From contig WRCD01000002.1 in the NCBI GenBank assembly GCA_009784185.1, positions 62,001 to 126,000 on the forward strand: a stretch of DNA of 64,000 nt, read 5' to 3'. How positions within the stretch are numbered: position 1 is the first letter of the stretch; each line of letters starts with the position of its first letter. The notes under the pieces are model-generated. The model made no database searches. It saw nothing but the letters and a program-made list of their open reading frames with translations, and was not told the origin of the DNA. Both the position numbers and the translations under genes were made by a program. Below, one piece after another: positions 7,821 to 16,831 of this stretch. This stretch comes from Bacillota bacterium (GTDB lineage: Bacteria > Bacillota > Clostridia > Christensenellales > UBA1242).

Positions 7821-9617
7821 ATGCCGTTTTGCAAATTTTCAACCGAGCATAAAGAGAATAACAGCGTATCAATTGAAGCGCTTTTTTTCGAGCGCTACCT
7901 GCCAGATGCTTCTGCCGAGTTTTGCAAAGTGTATTTGTACGGGCTGTATCTTTGCCAAAGCGGAGTAAGCGGCGCCAACACCATAGACGACATGGGCAAA
8001 AAACTTAACATGGCTCCGCACGAAATAATTAAGGCATATGAATACTGGCATGAAATAGGGTTGGTGCAAATTATAAACGCCGAGCCTGTTGAGGTGCGGT
8101 ATCAGCCGATTCGCGAAGTAACGCATTACAAAAAATTTAAGCCCGGCAAGTACGATGCGTTTAACAAGCAGGTTACTCTGGTTTTGGGGCGCGATATTTT
8201 GCCGAATGAATCCAATAGTTATTACGAGTTTTTAGAAACCAGCGGTATGCAGCAGGAAGCGTTGCTGATGGTTATGAAATATTGTGCAATGATTAAAAGC
8301 GACAAGGTGGGTTTTGCATATATCCTGGCGGTAGCAAAAGCGTGGGCTGCCGACGGTGTGCTCACCGCCGGTCAAGTTGAGGAGCGCTTGCAGGAATATG
8401 AACTAAGCGACAAAAACATAAAGAGCGTACTTAAGGCAATGGGAAGCAGTCGTAATGCGTATGTTGAGGAGCGGCAGCTGTTTCTTAAATGGACTCGTGA
8501 CCTTGGCTTTGAGCCAAACACGATTGTGTTTGTTGCTAAATCTGTAGCTAAGGGCGGCTTTAACAGGCTGGATAATATCTTGTTAAAGTTTTACGAAATG
8601 CGGAAAACCAGCATTAAAGAAATTGAAGAATACACAAAGCTGCACGCCGAAAACACAACGCTTGCAAAAGAGATTAATAAGACGATTGGCGTATATTACG
8701 AAAACCTTGAGCAGGTTGTTGATACATATATCGTTAAATGGCTGGAACTTGGCTATGTTGGTGCTACGCTTAAACAGATAGCAAACTTCTGTTTTTTAAC
8801 CGGCGTGCGCAATCTTGCGGGCATGAACGAGGTTGTAATCAAATTGTATAAGCAAGGGCTTATAAACCAGGGTTCAATAAACAAACATATTTCCGGCATA
8901 GCTGCAAACGATGACATCATTCGCCGGATTTTAAGTCTGGCAGGTGTAGAGCGGGGCGTGTCCGTTTATGACAGAGAGAACTATAAAACATGGAGCGAAA
9001 TCTGGCATATGCCGTTGGAGGTGGTGTTGTATGCTGCCGGTCTGTCTAAGCAGAAAGCACAGCCCATGGCGTACATAAACAAATTGCTGGCGGCTTGGTT
9101 TGAGGCTAAAATAACCGGTTTAGACCAGGCAAAAGCGCAGTATGATTCATTCAAATTTGACGACAATGTTAAAGCAGTTAAGCCGTCAGCGCCAAGCAAG
9201 CGTGAGATAACACAAAAGGCGATTAAAGAAATTGAGGCAGGCAGACTTGCAAACATCATTGCGGCAGAGGCTAATTTTAGCCTTGCAATGCAAAATAGAA
9301 AATTTGCGGATTTAGAAAAGCAAAAGCGTGAACTTACTCAAAAGCTGGCGCGGGCAGAAGGTAAAGAACTGACCGCACTTAACAAGCAATATGCCGGATT
9401 TGAAGACGCTCAAAATGCGGAACTCATTAATCTGAATCTGACACGGTCCGACCTTGCCCCTAAGTTTAATTGTTTAGAATGTAATGACACGGGCTACATT
9501 AACGGTAAGCTTTGCAAGTGCGCAGAAACCAAAATAAGCGGGCTGATAAAAAAAGAAAGTTTTTCCAGGCAGCAGCTTGAAGCTGCCATTGACAATTTGC
9601 CCGAAATAGAACTATAA
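7821..9617 (+). CDS. DnaD-domain-like replication protein
   Basis: N-terminal winged-helix-like region and DnaD-like helical repeats (YEFLETSGMQQEALLMVMKYC..., WLELGYVGATLKQIANFCFLTG); C-terminal zinc-finger-like CLECNDTGYINGKLCKC. Confidence 0.75.
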   Translation: MPFCKFSTEHKENNSVSIEALFFERYLPDASAEFCKVYLYGLYLCQSGVSGANTIDDMGKKLNMAPHEIIKAYEYWHEIGLVQIINAEPVEVRYQPIREVTHYKKFKPGKYDAFNKQVTLVLGRDILPNESNSYYEFLETSGMQQEALLMVMKYCAMIKSDKVGFAYILAVAKAWAADGVLTAGQVEERLQEYELSDKNIKSVLKAMGSSRNAYVEERQLFLKWTRDLGFEPNTIVFVAKSVAKGGFNRLDNILLKFYEMRKTSIKEIEEYTKLHAENTTLAKEINKTIGVYYENLEQVVDTYIVKWLELGYVGATLKQIANFCFLTGVRNLAGMNEVVIKLYKQGLINQGSINKHISGIAANDDIIRRILSLAGVERGVSVYDRENYKTWSEIWHMPLEVVLYAAGLSKQKAQPMAYINKLLAAWFEAKITGLDQAKAQYDSFKFDDNVKAVKPSAPSKREITQKAIKEIEAGRLANIIAAEANFSLAMQNRKFADLEKQKRELTQKLARAEGKELTALNKQYAGFEDAQNAELINLNLTRSDLAPKFNCLECNDTGYINGKLCKCAETKISGLIKKESFSRQQLEAAIDNLPEIEL

Positions 9618-9676
9618 TTTGGTTTACAAAGCAAGCAAAAAGTTGTATAATTGGAGCAAGTTTTAGAGGTGTAGTA

Positions 9677-10402
9677 ATGTTAAGTTATGTTTTGTTGGGA
9701 ATAGCTGTTGCATTGAGCATCGGGTTTATAATATTTCAGCGTCCGAAATACCCGTTTATTTCGCTTGCCCTAAAGGGTCTGGCCAGTCTTGCGGTTGTGG
9801 CTGCGGCGCTTATCGGATTTGTGGATGCGCTGGGCAGCAGTGTTATATTAGATTCTTCCGCAATATATATTTGCTTAGGTCTGGCTGCCTGTATGCTGGG
9901 CGATGTGTTTCTGGCACAGCTTGAGTTTAACGATGCAAAATACGCCTTTAGAGTACGTGCGTTTGGAATGCTGGCCTTTACCATAGCTATGTGCAGCTTC
10001 TTTGTATTCTTTGTGCAGTACATTGGTGACAGCGCACTGTTTGCGCTTATAGTAGGAGTTATTCTTGCGCTGCTCATATTTTTAATCAGCCAGCTGCTGG
10101 GTCTTAAATTTGGGAAGCTGTTTGCGATTGTAATTGCTTATTCCTTTGCAATCGGAACGGTTCTGGGTGCAGCAATTATTAACCTTGTGCTCAGCCTTAA
10201 GGCGGGGATTGACTCCGTGTTTGCGCCGTTTGCAATAATCTTTGCTGCCGCCATGTTGCTGTTCCTGATATCCGACCTGGTGCTGTCGCTTATTTACTTT
10301 GGACCAAAGCAGCCGGCAAACCGAAAACTTTATTATGTAAACTACGCTTTTTATTATGCCGCAATTATTGCTATAGCATCAAGCCTGATATTTGTTCTTT
10401 AA
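9677..10402 (+). CDS. Multi-TM protein, possibly YhhN/lysoplasmalogenase-like
   Basis: Hydrophobic throughout; C-terminal FLISDLVLSL..NRKLYYVNYAFYYAA resembles YhhN. Confidence 0.5.
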   Translation: MLSYVLLGIAVALSIGFIIFQRPKYPFISLALKGLASLAVVAAALIGFVDALGSSVILDSSAIYICLGLAACMLGDVFLAQLEFNDAKYAFRVRAFGMLAFTIAMCSFFVFFVQYIGDSALFALIVGVILALLIFLISQLLGLKFGKLFAIVIAYSFAIGTVLGAAIINLVLSLKAGIDSVFAPFAIIFAAAMLLFLISDLVLSLIYFGPKQPANRKLYYVNYAFYYAAIIAIASSLIFVL

Positions 10403-10410
10403 GGGGTATA

Positions 10411-10851
10411 ATGGCTACCGTAAATTATTTTGCGTATGGCAGCAATATAAATGCCAATAGAATTATTAAAACCTGTCCCAGTGCCAGAAAGTTGGGCACT
10501 GGTTTTTTAGTGGACCGCAAACTGATTTTTGCGGGCAACAAGGGCAATGCAATTGCAAGTATTGTGCCCGGTAAAAAAAGCAGGGTTCCGGTAGTTTGCT
10601 GGCAGATTAACGCAGCCGAAACCGGCAAGCTTACCAATGCGGTTACGTTGCCGTATTTATATATTAAAAATCAAACCACCGCTGAAATCGGCGGCAAGAT
10701 TTTAGACGGAATAGTTTATGTGCCGAGTTCTAATTTAAAGCTTTGCGTTCCCGGACAGGAATACTTAAGCATTTTGCGCCAGGGGTATGGTCAGCATGGT
10801 CTGGATGAGAAATTTATAGACAATGCTCTTTTAGAAGCATCCGTGGGGTAG
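10411..10851 (+). CDS. Gamma-glutamylcyclotransferase-like protein
   Basis: N-terminal VNYFAYGSNIN motif and AIG2/GGCT-like layout. Confidence 0.65.
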   Translation: MATVNYFAYGSNINANRIIKTCPSARKLGTGFLVDRKLIFAGNKGNAIASIVPGKKSRVPVVCWQINAAETGKLTNAVTLPYLYIKNQTTAEIGGKILDGIVYVPSSNLKLCVPGQEYLSILRQGYGQHGLDEKFIDNALLEASVG

Positions 10852-10854
10852 GCT

Positions 10855-12021
10855 ATGAGTAAAGGGGAAAAAAACTTTGTGCCGCCGGACTACAATAATT
10901 GCCTGATAAACGTTTTAGCAAGCGTATCACGGCACTCCGGAATAGATACCGGTCACGCAGGCTTGCCCGAAATTGACGCGGTTCTTAAACGCAAGCCTAA
11001 AAACGTAGTTGTTATTGTGCTGGACGGGCTTGGAAGCAATGTGCTGAAAAAGACCTTGCCGGAGCGTTCGTTTCTGCGCGCCGGACATATCAGGAATCTG
11101 AAAAGTGTTTTTCCAAGCGCAACAACTCCTGCCATGATTAGTTATATTACGGGGCAGACGCCTTTAGAGCATGGCTGGCTTGCCAGAAACGCCTATTTTA
11201 AAGAGGCCGGGGCAGTGGTATCTTTATTTAACAATACCGATGCTTTCAGCCTGAAAATGGTAGGTAAAAACGTTGACGTGGCTAATTCCGTTATGCCGCA
11301 TAAAAGCCTGCTGCAAGAGATTTTTGATGCCTCTAAGGGGCGGATACGCACATATACCGTAAATCCGCCGCATACCCGCGGACCGTACGAACACACTCAA
11401 TTGGTTTATAATGATTTGGAAGAAATGATGAGTTTAATCAGCGTGCTTTGCGAAACGCCGGAGCGCAAGGTGGTTTTTGCGTATCATCATGAGCCCGACG
11501 GCGTACTGCATGATTACGGAACAAACAGCAAGTATGCTATAGATGTGGTCAGCAATATCAACAACCGGCTGGAAAAACTTGTAAGCGGCGTAAAAGATAC
11601 ATTGTTTATAATAACCGCCGACCATGGCTCAACTAATATAACCAAACATATTGACCTGAGCGGATACAAAGAGTTGAATGAATTGCTTATTATGCCTCCG
11701 ACTATGGAAGAGCGTATGACTAGTTTTTTTGTGCAGGCAGGCAAAGGACTGCAGTTTAGAGAGGCGTTTAACAAGCTTTTTGAGCATAAGTTTTTACTGC
11801 TTGCTAAGCATGAGCTGCTTGAGCTTGGCTGGCTGGGCACAGGCAAGCCGCACCAAAAAACAGAAGAGCTGCTGGGTGATTTTATTGCAATAGGTATTGC
11901 GGATTGGGATTTAACGTACAGCACGATTCATGACCTGTATGAGCAGGATAAAAAAGCCAACCACGGCGGCCTGACGGCGGAGGAAATGATAATACCGCTT
12001 ATAATAGTAGACAAGAAATAA
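10855..12021 (+). CDS. Alkaline phosphatase superfamily / nucleotide pyrophosphatase-like protein
   Basis: VVIVLDGLGSNVL, SVFPSATTPAMISYITGQTPLEHGW, HHEPDGVLHDYG, FIITADHGS. Confidence 0.82.
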   Translation: MSKGEKNFVPPDYNNCLINVLASVSRHSGIDTGHAGLPEIDAVLKRKPKNVVVIVLDGLGSNVLKKTLPERSFLRAGHIRNLKSVFPSATTPAMISYITGQTPLEHGWLARNAYFKEAGAVVSLFNNTDAFSLKMVGKNVDVANSVMPHKSLLQEIFDASKGRIRTYTVNPPHTRGPYEHTQLVYNDLEEMMSLISVLCETPERKVVFAYHHEPDGVLHDYGTNSKYAIDVVSNINNRLEKLVSGVKDTLFIITADHGSTNITKHIDLSGYKELNELLIMPPTMEERMTSFFVQAGKGLQFREAFNKLFEHKFLLLAKHELLELGWLGTGKPHQKTEELLGDFIAIGIADWDLTYSTIHDLYEQDKKANHGGLTAEEMIIPLIIVDKK

Positions 12022-12040
12022 TGGAAAGACTGCAAGACAA

Positions 12041-12162
12041 AAATTCCCCTCTATAAGAGGGGTGTCACGAAGTGACGGGGTGTGGTTGCTTACAGCAGCT
12101 TTTGCTCTATCCACACCCCGTCAAACCTGACGGTTTGCCACCCCTCTTATAGAGGGGAATTT
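12041..12162. repeat. Complete two-arm palindromic element, subfamily A, no ORF inside
   Basis: aattcccctctataagaggggtgtcacgaagtgacggggtgtgg - 24 nt - tccacaccccgtcaaacctgacggtttgccacccctcttatagaggggaatt. Confidence 0.9.
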
Positions 12163-12199
12163 TATTGCAATTAATGCTGGGATTTGTTATACTTGCTCT

Positions 12200-12988
12200 A
12201 TGAAACTGATAGTTCTGGCCAGCGGAAGTAAGGGTAATGCAACATATATAGAAACCGAAAACGCTAAAATTTTAATAGATGCGGGCCTGAGCCTATCCGA
12301 CCTTGAGGCGCGTATGCGTCTGGTTGGCATTAATCCGCACGAGCTCAGCGGTGTGCTGGTTACGCATGAGCACATTGACCATATAAAAAGTGTAGGCGCA
12401 TTATCGCGTAAATACGGAATTGATGTGTATGCGCATGAAGACGTTTGGGAACACATAATCAGGCGTTCCGGTTTTGTGGGGGTTAAAAACCAGAAAATAA
12501 TATCCGAGCGGGGCTTTTATATAAACGACTTGGACGTGTCTCCGTTTGAGGTTCCGCATGACTCGGTGCATTGCTTTGGCTTTTCGTTGTTTAATAATAA
12601 TAACAAAATCAGCCTTGCTACCGATATTGGGCAGGCTGATGACAGAACGCTGAAGGCAATGTCGCGCAGCGACCTGATTGTGCTGGAGTCTAACCACGAC
12701 CCGCATATGCTGAGTTGTACTAAGCGTCCGGAGCAGATTAAAACCCGGATATTGTCCAGCCGCGGTCACCTTAGCAATGCCGCGTGTGCCGAAACTCTAA
12801 AGCAATTATTGAATCAAAATGTGCGCGGGGTAATTTTAGCGCATATCAGCGAAGAGGCCAACACGCCGGAACTTGCGTATCAGTCTGCCGTTGCCGCACT
12901 GGAAAGTGTGGGGGCAGGCAGAGATGTACATATAGGTATTGCGCCGCAGCGCCATGTGGGCAATGTTTATAAACTAAAGAATAGATAA
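12200..12988 (+). CDS. MBL fold metallo-hydrolase (YycJ/WalJ-like)
   Basis: LASGSKGNATYIETENAKILIDAGLS, THEHIDHI, ATDIGQ, ESNHDPHML, SRGHLSNAACAE. Confidence 0.85.
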   Translation: MKLIVLASGSKGNATYIETENAKILIDAGLSLSDLEARMRLVGINPHELSGVLVTHEHIDHIKSVGALSRKYGIDVYAHEDVWEHIIRRSGFVGVKNQKIISERGFYINDLDVSPFEVPHDSVHCFGFSLFNNNNKISLATDIGQADDRTLKAMSRSDLIVLESNHDPHMLSCTKRPEQIKTRILSSRGHLSNAACAETLKQLLNQNVRGVILAHISEEANTPELAYQSAVAALESVGAGRDVHIGIAPQRHVGNVYKLKNR

Positions 12989-13012
12989 AAAACCGCCTCT
13001 CAGGCGGTTTTA
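12987..13012. terminator. Bidirectional terminator between convergent genes
   Basis: aaaaaaccgcctctcaggcggtttt hairpin; contains the TGA stop of the minus-strand ORF. Confidence 0.75.
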
Positions 13013-13815
13013 ACTTGCTCCCGGGCCGCATTTCTTGCTGCCACACGTTCTCTCTGTCTTTGGTGAAAACCCGATGGGGCAGCTCCGTAAAAATGCTGCG
13101 ACTGACCAAGGTTTACGCTTTCAATGTGTTTTTCGTTTCGTTGAGTGTTAGCTTCCGTTTTTTGTTTTTGCCGTAAGCCAATTGCGTTTATCATAGCCGT
13201 ACCGTCCACAGGCTTACGGGCATATCCTGTGCTGCCGGGCGGCCGGCTGTATATCTTGGCACTTTCAATTTCCGCTAAAGGCGAGCCATGCAGCACAACA
13301 TGAGCATTATTGATGTTAAACAGGTATTGATTCATCTTATCAAACCTGTATGAATCAAGACCGTTTTCTTTTGTGTCAATTTCTCTGTAGCGCATTGCTG
13401 ACATGGCCACTTGCTTTGTTTTGCCATTTGAGTATCCGGTAGTAAGCAACACGCCCTCCTGCACACTTGCGGTTATAGTTGTTCTGCCTGAGGTGCACAA
13501 TAATGCCGGCAGGTGCTGAGGCAGCAAATCCTCGTGCAACCTTGACTTTAGGTTGCGCTCGGGAAACTGGACGGGCGAGATATGCACATACGCACTATTG
13601 CCTGGCTGGCCGTTTTGTACGAGACTGATTTTTGCAAAATAGTCGTAATAAAAATCCGGGCAGCTTTTATGCTTTTCCATAATCTCTATAGCCTCGTTAT
13701 TGTTGTTAAGCGGCACAAGGGTTCTTTCGTTGCTTGCAACATCTATTACTTTCAAAAACAGTTCAACCTGAACTGCAATTTCCTGAATTGGTAAAATTAC
13801 TTTTTTGCGTGGCAT
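13000..13815 (-). CDS. Orphan hypothetical protein, family 1 (paralog of 13836-14708)
   Basis: 271 aa; shares VQVELFL.V, DY(F/Y)AK, (Y/F)VHI, YRFDK and HYFGAAP with the next ORF. Confidence 0.75.
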   Translation of the reverse strand: MPRKKVILPIQEIAVQVELFLKVIDVASNERTLVPLNNNNEAIEIMEKHKSCPDFYYDYFAKISLVQNGQPGNSAYVHISPVQFPERNLKSRLHEDLLPQHLPALLCTSGRTTITASVQEGVLLTTGYSNGKTKQVAMSAMRYREIDTKENGLDSYRFDKMNQYLFNINNAHVVLHGSPLAEIESAKIYSRPPGSTGYARKPVDGTAMINAIGLRQKQKTEANTQRNEKHIESVNLGQSQHFYGAAPSGFHQRQRERVAARNAAREQVKTA

Positions 13816-13835
13816 TTTGGTCTCCTAAATTGATT

Positions 13836-14708
13836 TTATTTTAAGTGGGTTAATGTTGAGTTATCTCCCTCTGCCGCTGTTTTTTTGTCTGCACGTTTTT
13901 TATCGTTCTCTCTCCGCCATGCGGCATATGCGCCGGGTGCTGCGCCAAAATAATGCCTGGGCTCGTCTAAGCTGAACGAACGATTAAGTCCTTGATTGCC
14001 CGCTACAATAAACTTGCTTGAGTCATCCCGCTGCATTTTTCTGAAAGTAAATCCGTCAATTACGGTCTGTCCGGGCTCGATTCCGGGCCGCTTTTCTTTA
14101 TCTACAAAATCAAGATTATAAAGCCGTACTTTCTGTCCCGGCTCCGTTGGCCCGCTGTATAGGCTAACGGGCTTATCACCAACGTTAAAACTGAACTCTT
14201 TGATTTTATCAAACCTGTAGCCGGTCAGAGTTTTATCATATCCGTTTATTTCCTGCAGCCTGATATGATTCATGGCTCTAGTGGATGCCTTGCCGACTTT
14301 ATGAAAGGTTGTCAGTTTTACCAGGTCTTTTGCATTTGCGGTTAAATTTACTGTCCCGCTTGTTTGTAATATTTCGGGCAGTTTTAGCAAATCGTCTGCA
14401 AGGCCGTTATATACATTTCTGGCGGGATTCATATGAGATGCAATATGCACGAAAGCCGCATCGCCGGCAAGGCCGTTTTCAAGCAAAGTAAGCTTGGCGT
14501 AATAATCAAAGACCCATTGGCGTTTGGATGGCTTGCCGTTTGCCGATTTGTGGCGCGGCTCGGAATTTATTATTTCTATGGCGTGCAGATTGTTTCTTAC
14601 CGCGTGTGTTGCCACTTCTTTAAGCGTAAGTCTGTCTTCAACATACAAAAACAGTTCAACCTGAACCATTATGTCTTGCGGTGATGTTATGATTACCGGC
14701 TTCGGCAT
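13836..14708 (-). CDS. Orphan hypothetical protein, family 1 (paralog of 13000-13815)
   Basis: 290 aa; same shared motifs as the neighbour. Confidence 0.75.
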   Translation of the reverse strand: MPKPVIITSPQDIMVQVELFLYVEDRLTLKEVATHAVRNNLHAIEIINSEPRHKSANGKPSKRQWVFDYYAKLTLLENGLAGDAAFVHIASHMNPARNVYNGLADDLLKLPEILQTSGTVNLTANAKDLVKLTTFHKVGKASTRAMNHIRLQEINGYDKTLTGYRFDKIKEFSFNVGDKPVSLYSGPTEPGQKVRLYNLDFVDKEKRPGIEPGQTVIDGFTFRKMQRDDSSKFIVAGNQGLNRSFSLDEPRHYFGAAPGAYAAWRRENDKKRADKKTAAEGDNSTLTHLK

Positions 14709-14824
14709 TTAAATTTCTCCCGGATTGTTATGTATTAATGATACCATAATTGATTGATACAGTCAATAGTCAGGCAATTTATTTTAGGTATTGACAAATT
14801 TCTAATTTGTGCTAAACTAATGCC

Positions 14825-15550
14825 ATGGACAAAACAACAGACATAAGGGGCAGTGCAGCCGATATAATGTTAAAGTACGTAAGCACGGTAGGCGGTGCTA
14901 CTAAGGCGTGTCGTGCCAGGCTTCGCGAAATATCTGACGGGGGGGGGCGCGAAGCAACTGAGCTGCTGGCTAAGCTTGCGGAAACGGAAGCCAAGGCAGA
15001 CGGGGCCGCTCCGTTTAATGTTGTTAAGACTTTTAAAGACTTAGCGCAATACTTTAACAAAAAGAGCCGCAAGTTTGAGTTTGTTGAAAACACGCTGATT
15101 ATTGCCAGCCCGCCGGAGGGTAATATTGTGCAACGTGGCGGCATATCGGGAGTGGGCATGGGGCATTGCTTAGAGATAGAGGCGTTAGGTTCGCTGGGCA
15201 TTGTTTGTGATATAAGTGATAGGATTTGGAGCGATGTTACGGCGTACGATGACCTGATGATTGCAGGGTACGAGGTTAATGTGGCAGGAAAAGTGAATGT
15301 TGTGGACGGCTCGCTTACGGTGTTGCCGGTTGACAAGGGCGAGGCTGCAAGAGGAATTGAGTTTAGTAAAAGCACAACGGTTCAGGATGGTTTAAATATT
15401 GACCCGCGGTTTGCTCCGGATACAGAGTACAGAACCTTAGTGCGCTTTTACGAGCAATCTGATTTAAGAGTGTTGGGCAGGGCGTGCGACCCGAACAAAC
15501 TCAGCAACGCGCATCACTTTTGCCCAACAGAAACTGCGGTAAGGAGATAA
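14825..15550 (+). CDS. Orphan hypothetical protein, family 2 (paralog of 15554-16429)
   Basis: 241 aa; shares EAKAD...PF.V.KT..DLA..F.K....F.ENTLIIA.PE..(I/V)V.RGGIS..G.G with the next ORF; contains a G9 tract. Confidence 0.75.
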   Translation: MDKTTDIRGSAADIMLKYVSTVGGATKACRARLREISDGGGREATELLAKLAETEAKADGAAPFNVVKTFKDLAQYFNKKSRKFEFVENTLIIASPPEGNIVQRGGISGVGMGHCLEIEALGSLGIVCDISDRIWSDVTAYDDLMIAGYEVNVAGKVNVVDGSLTVLPVDKGEAARGIEFSKSTTVQDGLNIDPRFAPDTEYRTLVRFYEQSDLRVLGRACDPNKLSNAHHFCPTETAVRR

Positions 15551-15553
15551 TAA

Positions 15554-16429
15554 ATGAATAAAATAGTTGATGTCATGATGGCATATATAAATACGGTTTC
15601 TCCGCACGCAAAAGCTTATTGGGCTAAGCGGAGAGAAATGGTGGAAGAAGAAAACTATTTTAGAAACGAAGCCAACAAGCAAAGCCTCGACTTTTACTTA
15701 AAAGACCAGGAAACCATAATGAAACGCCTTAGGCAGGATAAAATCAGATTGCATGAAGAGTTTGTTTATGCCGAAGCAAAGGCGGACCTGGAAACTCCGT
15801 TTATTGTTTTAAAAACGTATGAAGACCTGGCGAAGTGTTTTGATAAAAATGCCAGTAAATACGTGTTTCCCGAAAATACGCTTATAATTGCGGCAGCACC
15901 GGAAAACGATGTTGTAATGCGGGGCGGAATATCCAGCATTGGGCTTGGTTCGTGCAATACCGAAGCGCACAAGTCGCTGGCTATCTATTTTGACAGAAGC
16001 GATAGTTTGTGGAATGATTTTACCGTTGCAGGCGACTTTGTTATTGCTGGAAAAGAAGTAAACGTGCTGGGCAATGTAAATGTTGGAGGCTCTCTCCACC
16101 TTTTGCCGATTTATATGTTTGACCAGGAAGGGATAAGTTTCCGTAAGCAAGTCGTGGCGGATGGGGATATAAATATTGACCCAAGGATTTCTCCGAATCG
16201 AGATACCTGGTGGGGGAGGCCGGTACACTTTCTGCGCAGCTGCTCTCTAAACGCTGGCGGCAAAATAAACGACCCCGAAAAGTTGAGCAACTTTTATGGA
16301 GGAAGTGTGCATGAGGGCTCAGCTAGCGGTGCAGTTGGAACGCGCATTGGCGACAAAGGTCCGGCAGGCAACCGCGGCAACCTTACCGACTTAGAAGGCG
16401 GCGAGCCTGAGATGGGTGGTAAAAATTAA
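15554..16429 (+). CDS. Orphan hypothetical protein, family 2 (paralog of 14825-15550)
   Basis: 291 aa; shares FVIAGKEVNVLGNVNV..GSL..LP and INIDPR with the neighbour. Confidence 0.75.
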   Translation: MNKIVDVMMAYINTVSPHAKAYWAKRREMVEEENYFRNEANKQSLDFYLKDQETIMKRLRQDKIRLHEEFVYAEAKADLETPFIVLKTYEDLAKCFDKNASKYVFPENTLIIAAAPENDVVMRGGISSIGLGSCNTEAHKSLAIYFDRSDSLWNDFTVAGDFVIAGKEVNVLGNVNVGGSLHLLPIYMFDQEGISFRKQVVADGDINIDPRISPNRDTWWGRPVHFLRSCSLNAGGKINDPEKLSNFYGGSVHEGSASGAVGTRIGDKGPAGNRGNLTDLEGGEPEMGGKN

Positions 16430-16431
16430 TC

Positions 16432-16460
16432 AAAAAGAGCCGTAACGGCTCTTTTTATTT
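16432..16460 (+). terminator. Rho-independent terminator
   Basis: aaaaagagccgtaacggctctttttatttt. Confidence 0.8.
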
Positions 16461-16483
16461 TAGTAAAATATTTAAAATAGTAG

Positions 16484-16512
16484 TTGACACTAGCAACTAG
16501 CTATGCTATAAT
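16484..16512 (+). promoter_or_regulatory. Consensus sigma-A promoter upstream of rpoBC
   Basis: TTGACA 16484-16489, 17-nt spacer, TATAAT 16507-16512. Confidence 0.8.
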
Positions 16513-16649
16513 TAAAAATCTGATATTATTTAGTTGTGGTGTGGTTGACTATTGGTTTGCAAAAAATTTAATTGTAATTTACTCTCCAAATCGTTTTAGC
16601 CGAGCGGAGCAAATGCTTGTTTTTATACGGCATTTTTTTGTGTTTTACA

Positions 16650-16725
16650 GTGTCATTGCGAGCAATTCTATTCCGGATTCCAACGAAGCAATCCCCCGGT
16701 TAGAAGTTCAATCCATCTTGCAAAG
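16650..16725. repeat. GTCATTGCGAG-type repeat arm in the rpoB leader
   Basis: tgtcattgcgagcaattctattccggattccaacgaagcaatccccc; matches 27233-27275. Confidence 0.8.
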
Positions 16726-16831
16726 ACAAAATCTTTACCACCAAGCCACAGCCCCATGGTATCAAAATTAATTACATATGGCAACTAAATTTTAGCAAGT
16801 TTTAAAAATAAATATTTTTAGGAGAGTATCA

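Noticed and set aside
16484-16771. 95-aa ORF upstream of rpoB
   Set aside because: Begins at the promoter -35 and includes the GTCATTGCGAG repeat; treated as leader sequence, though an attenuator peptide cannot be excluded.
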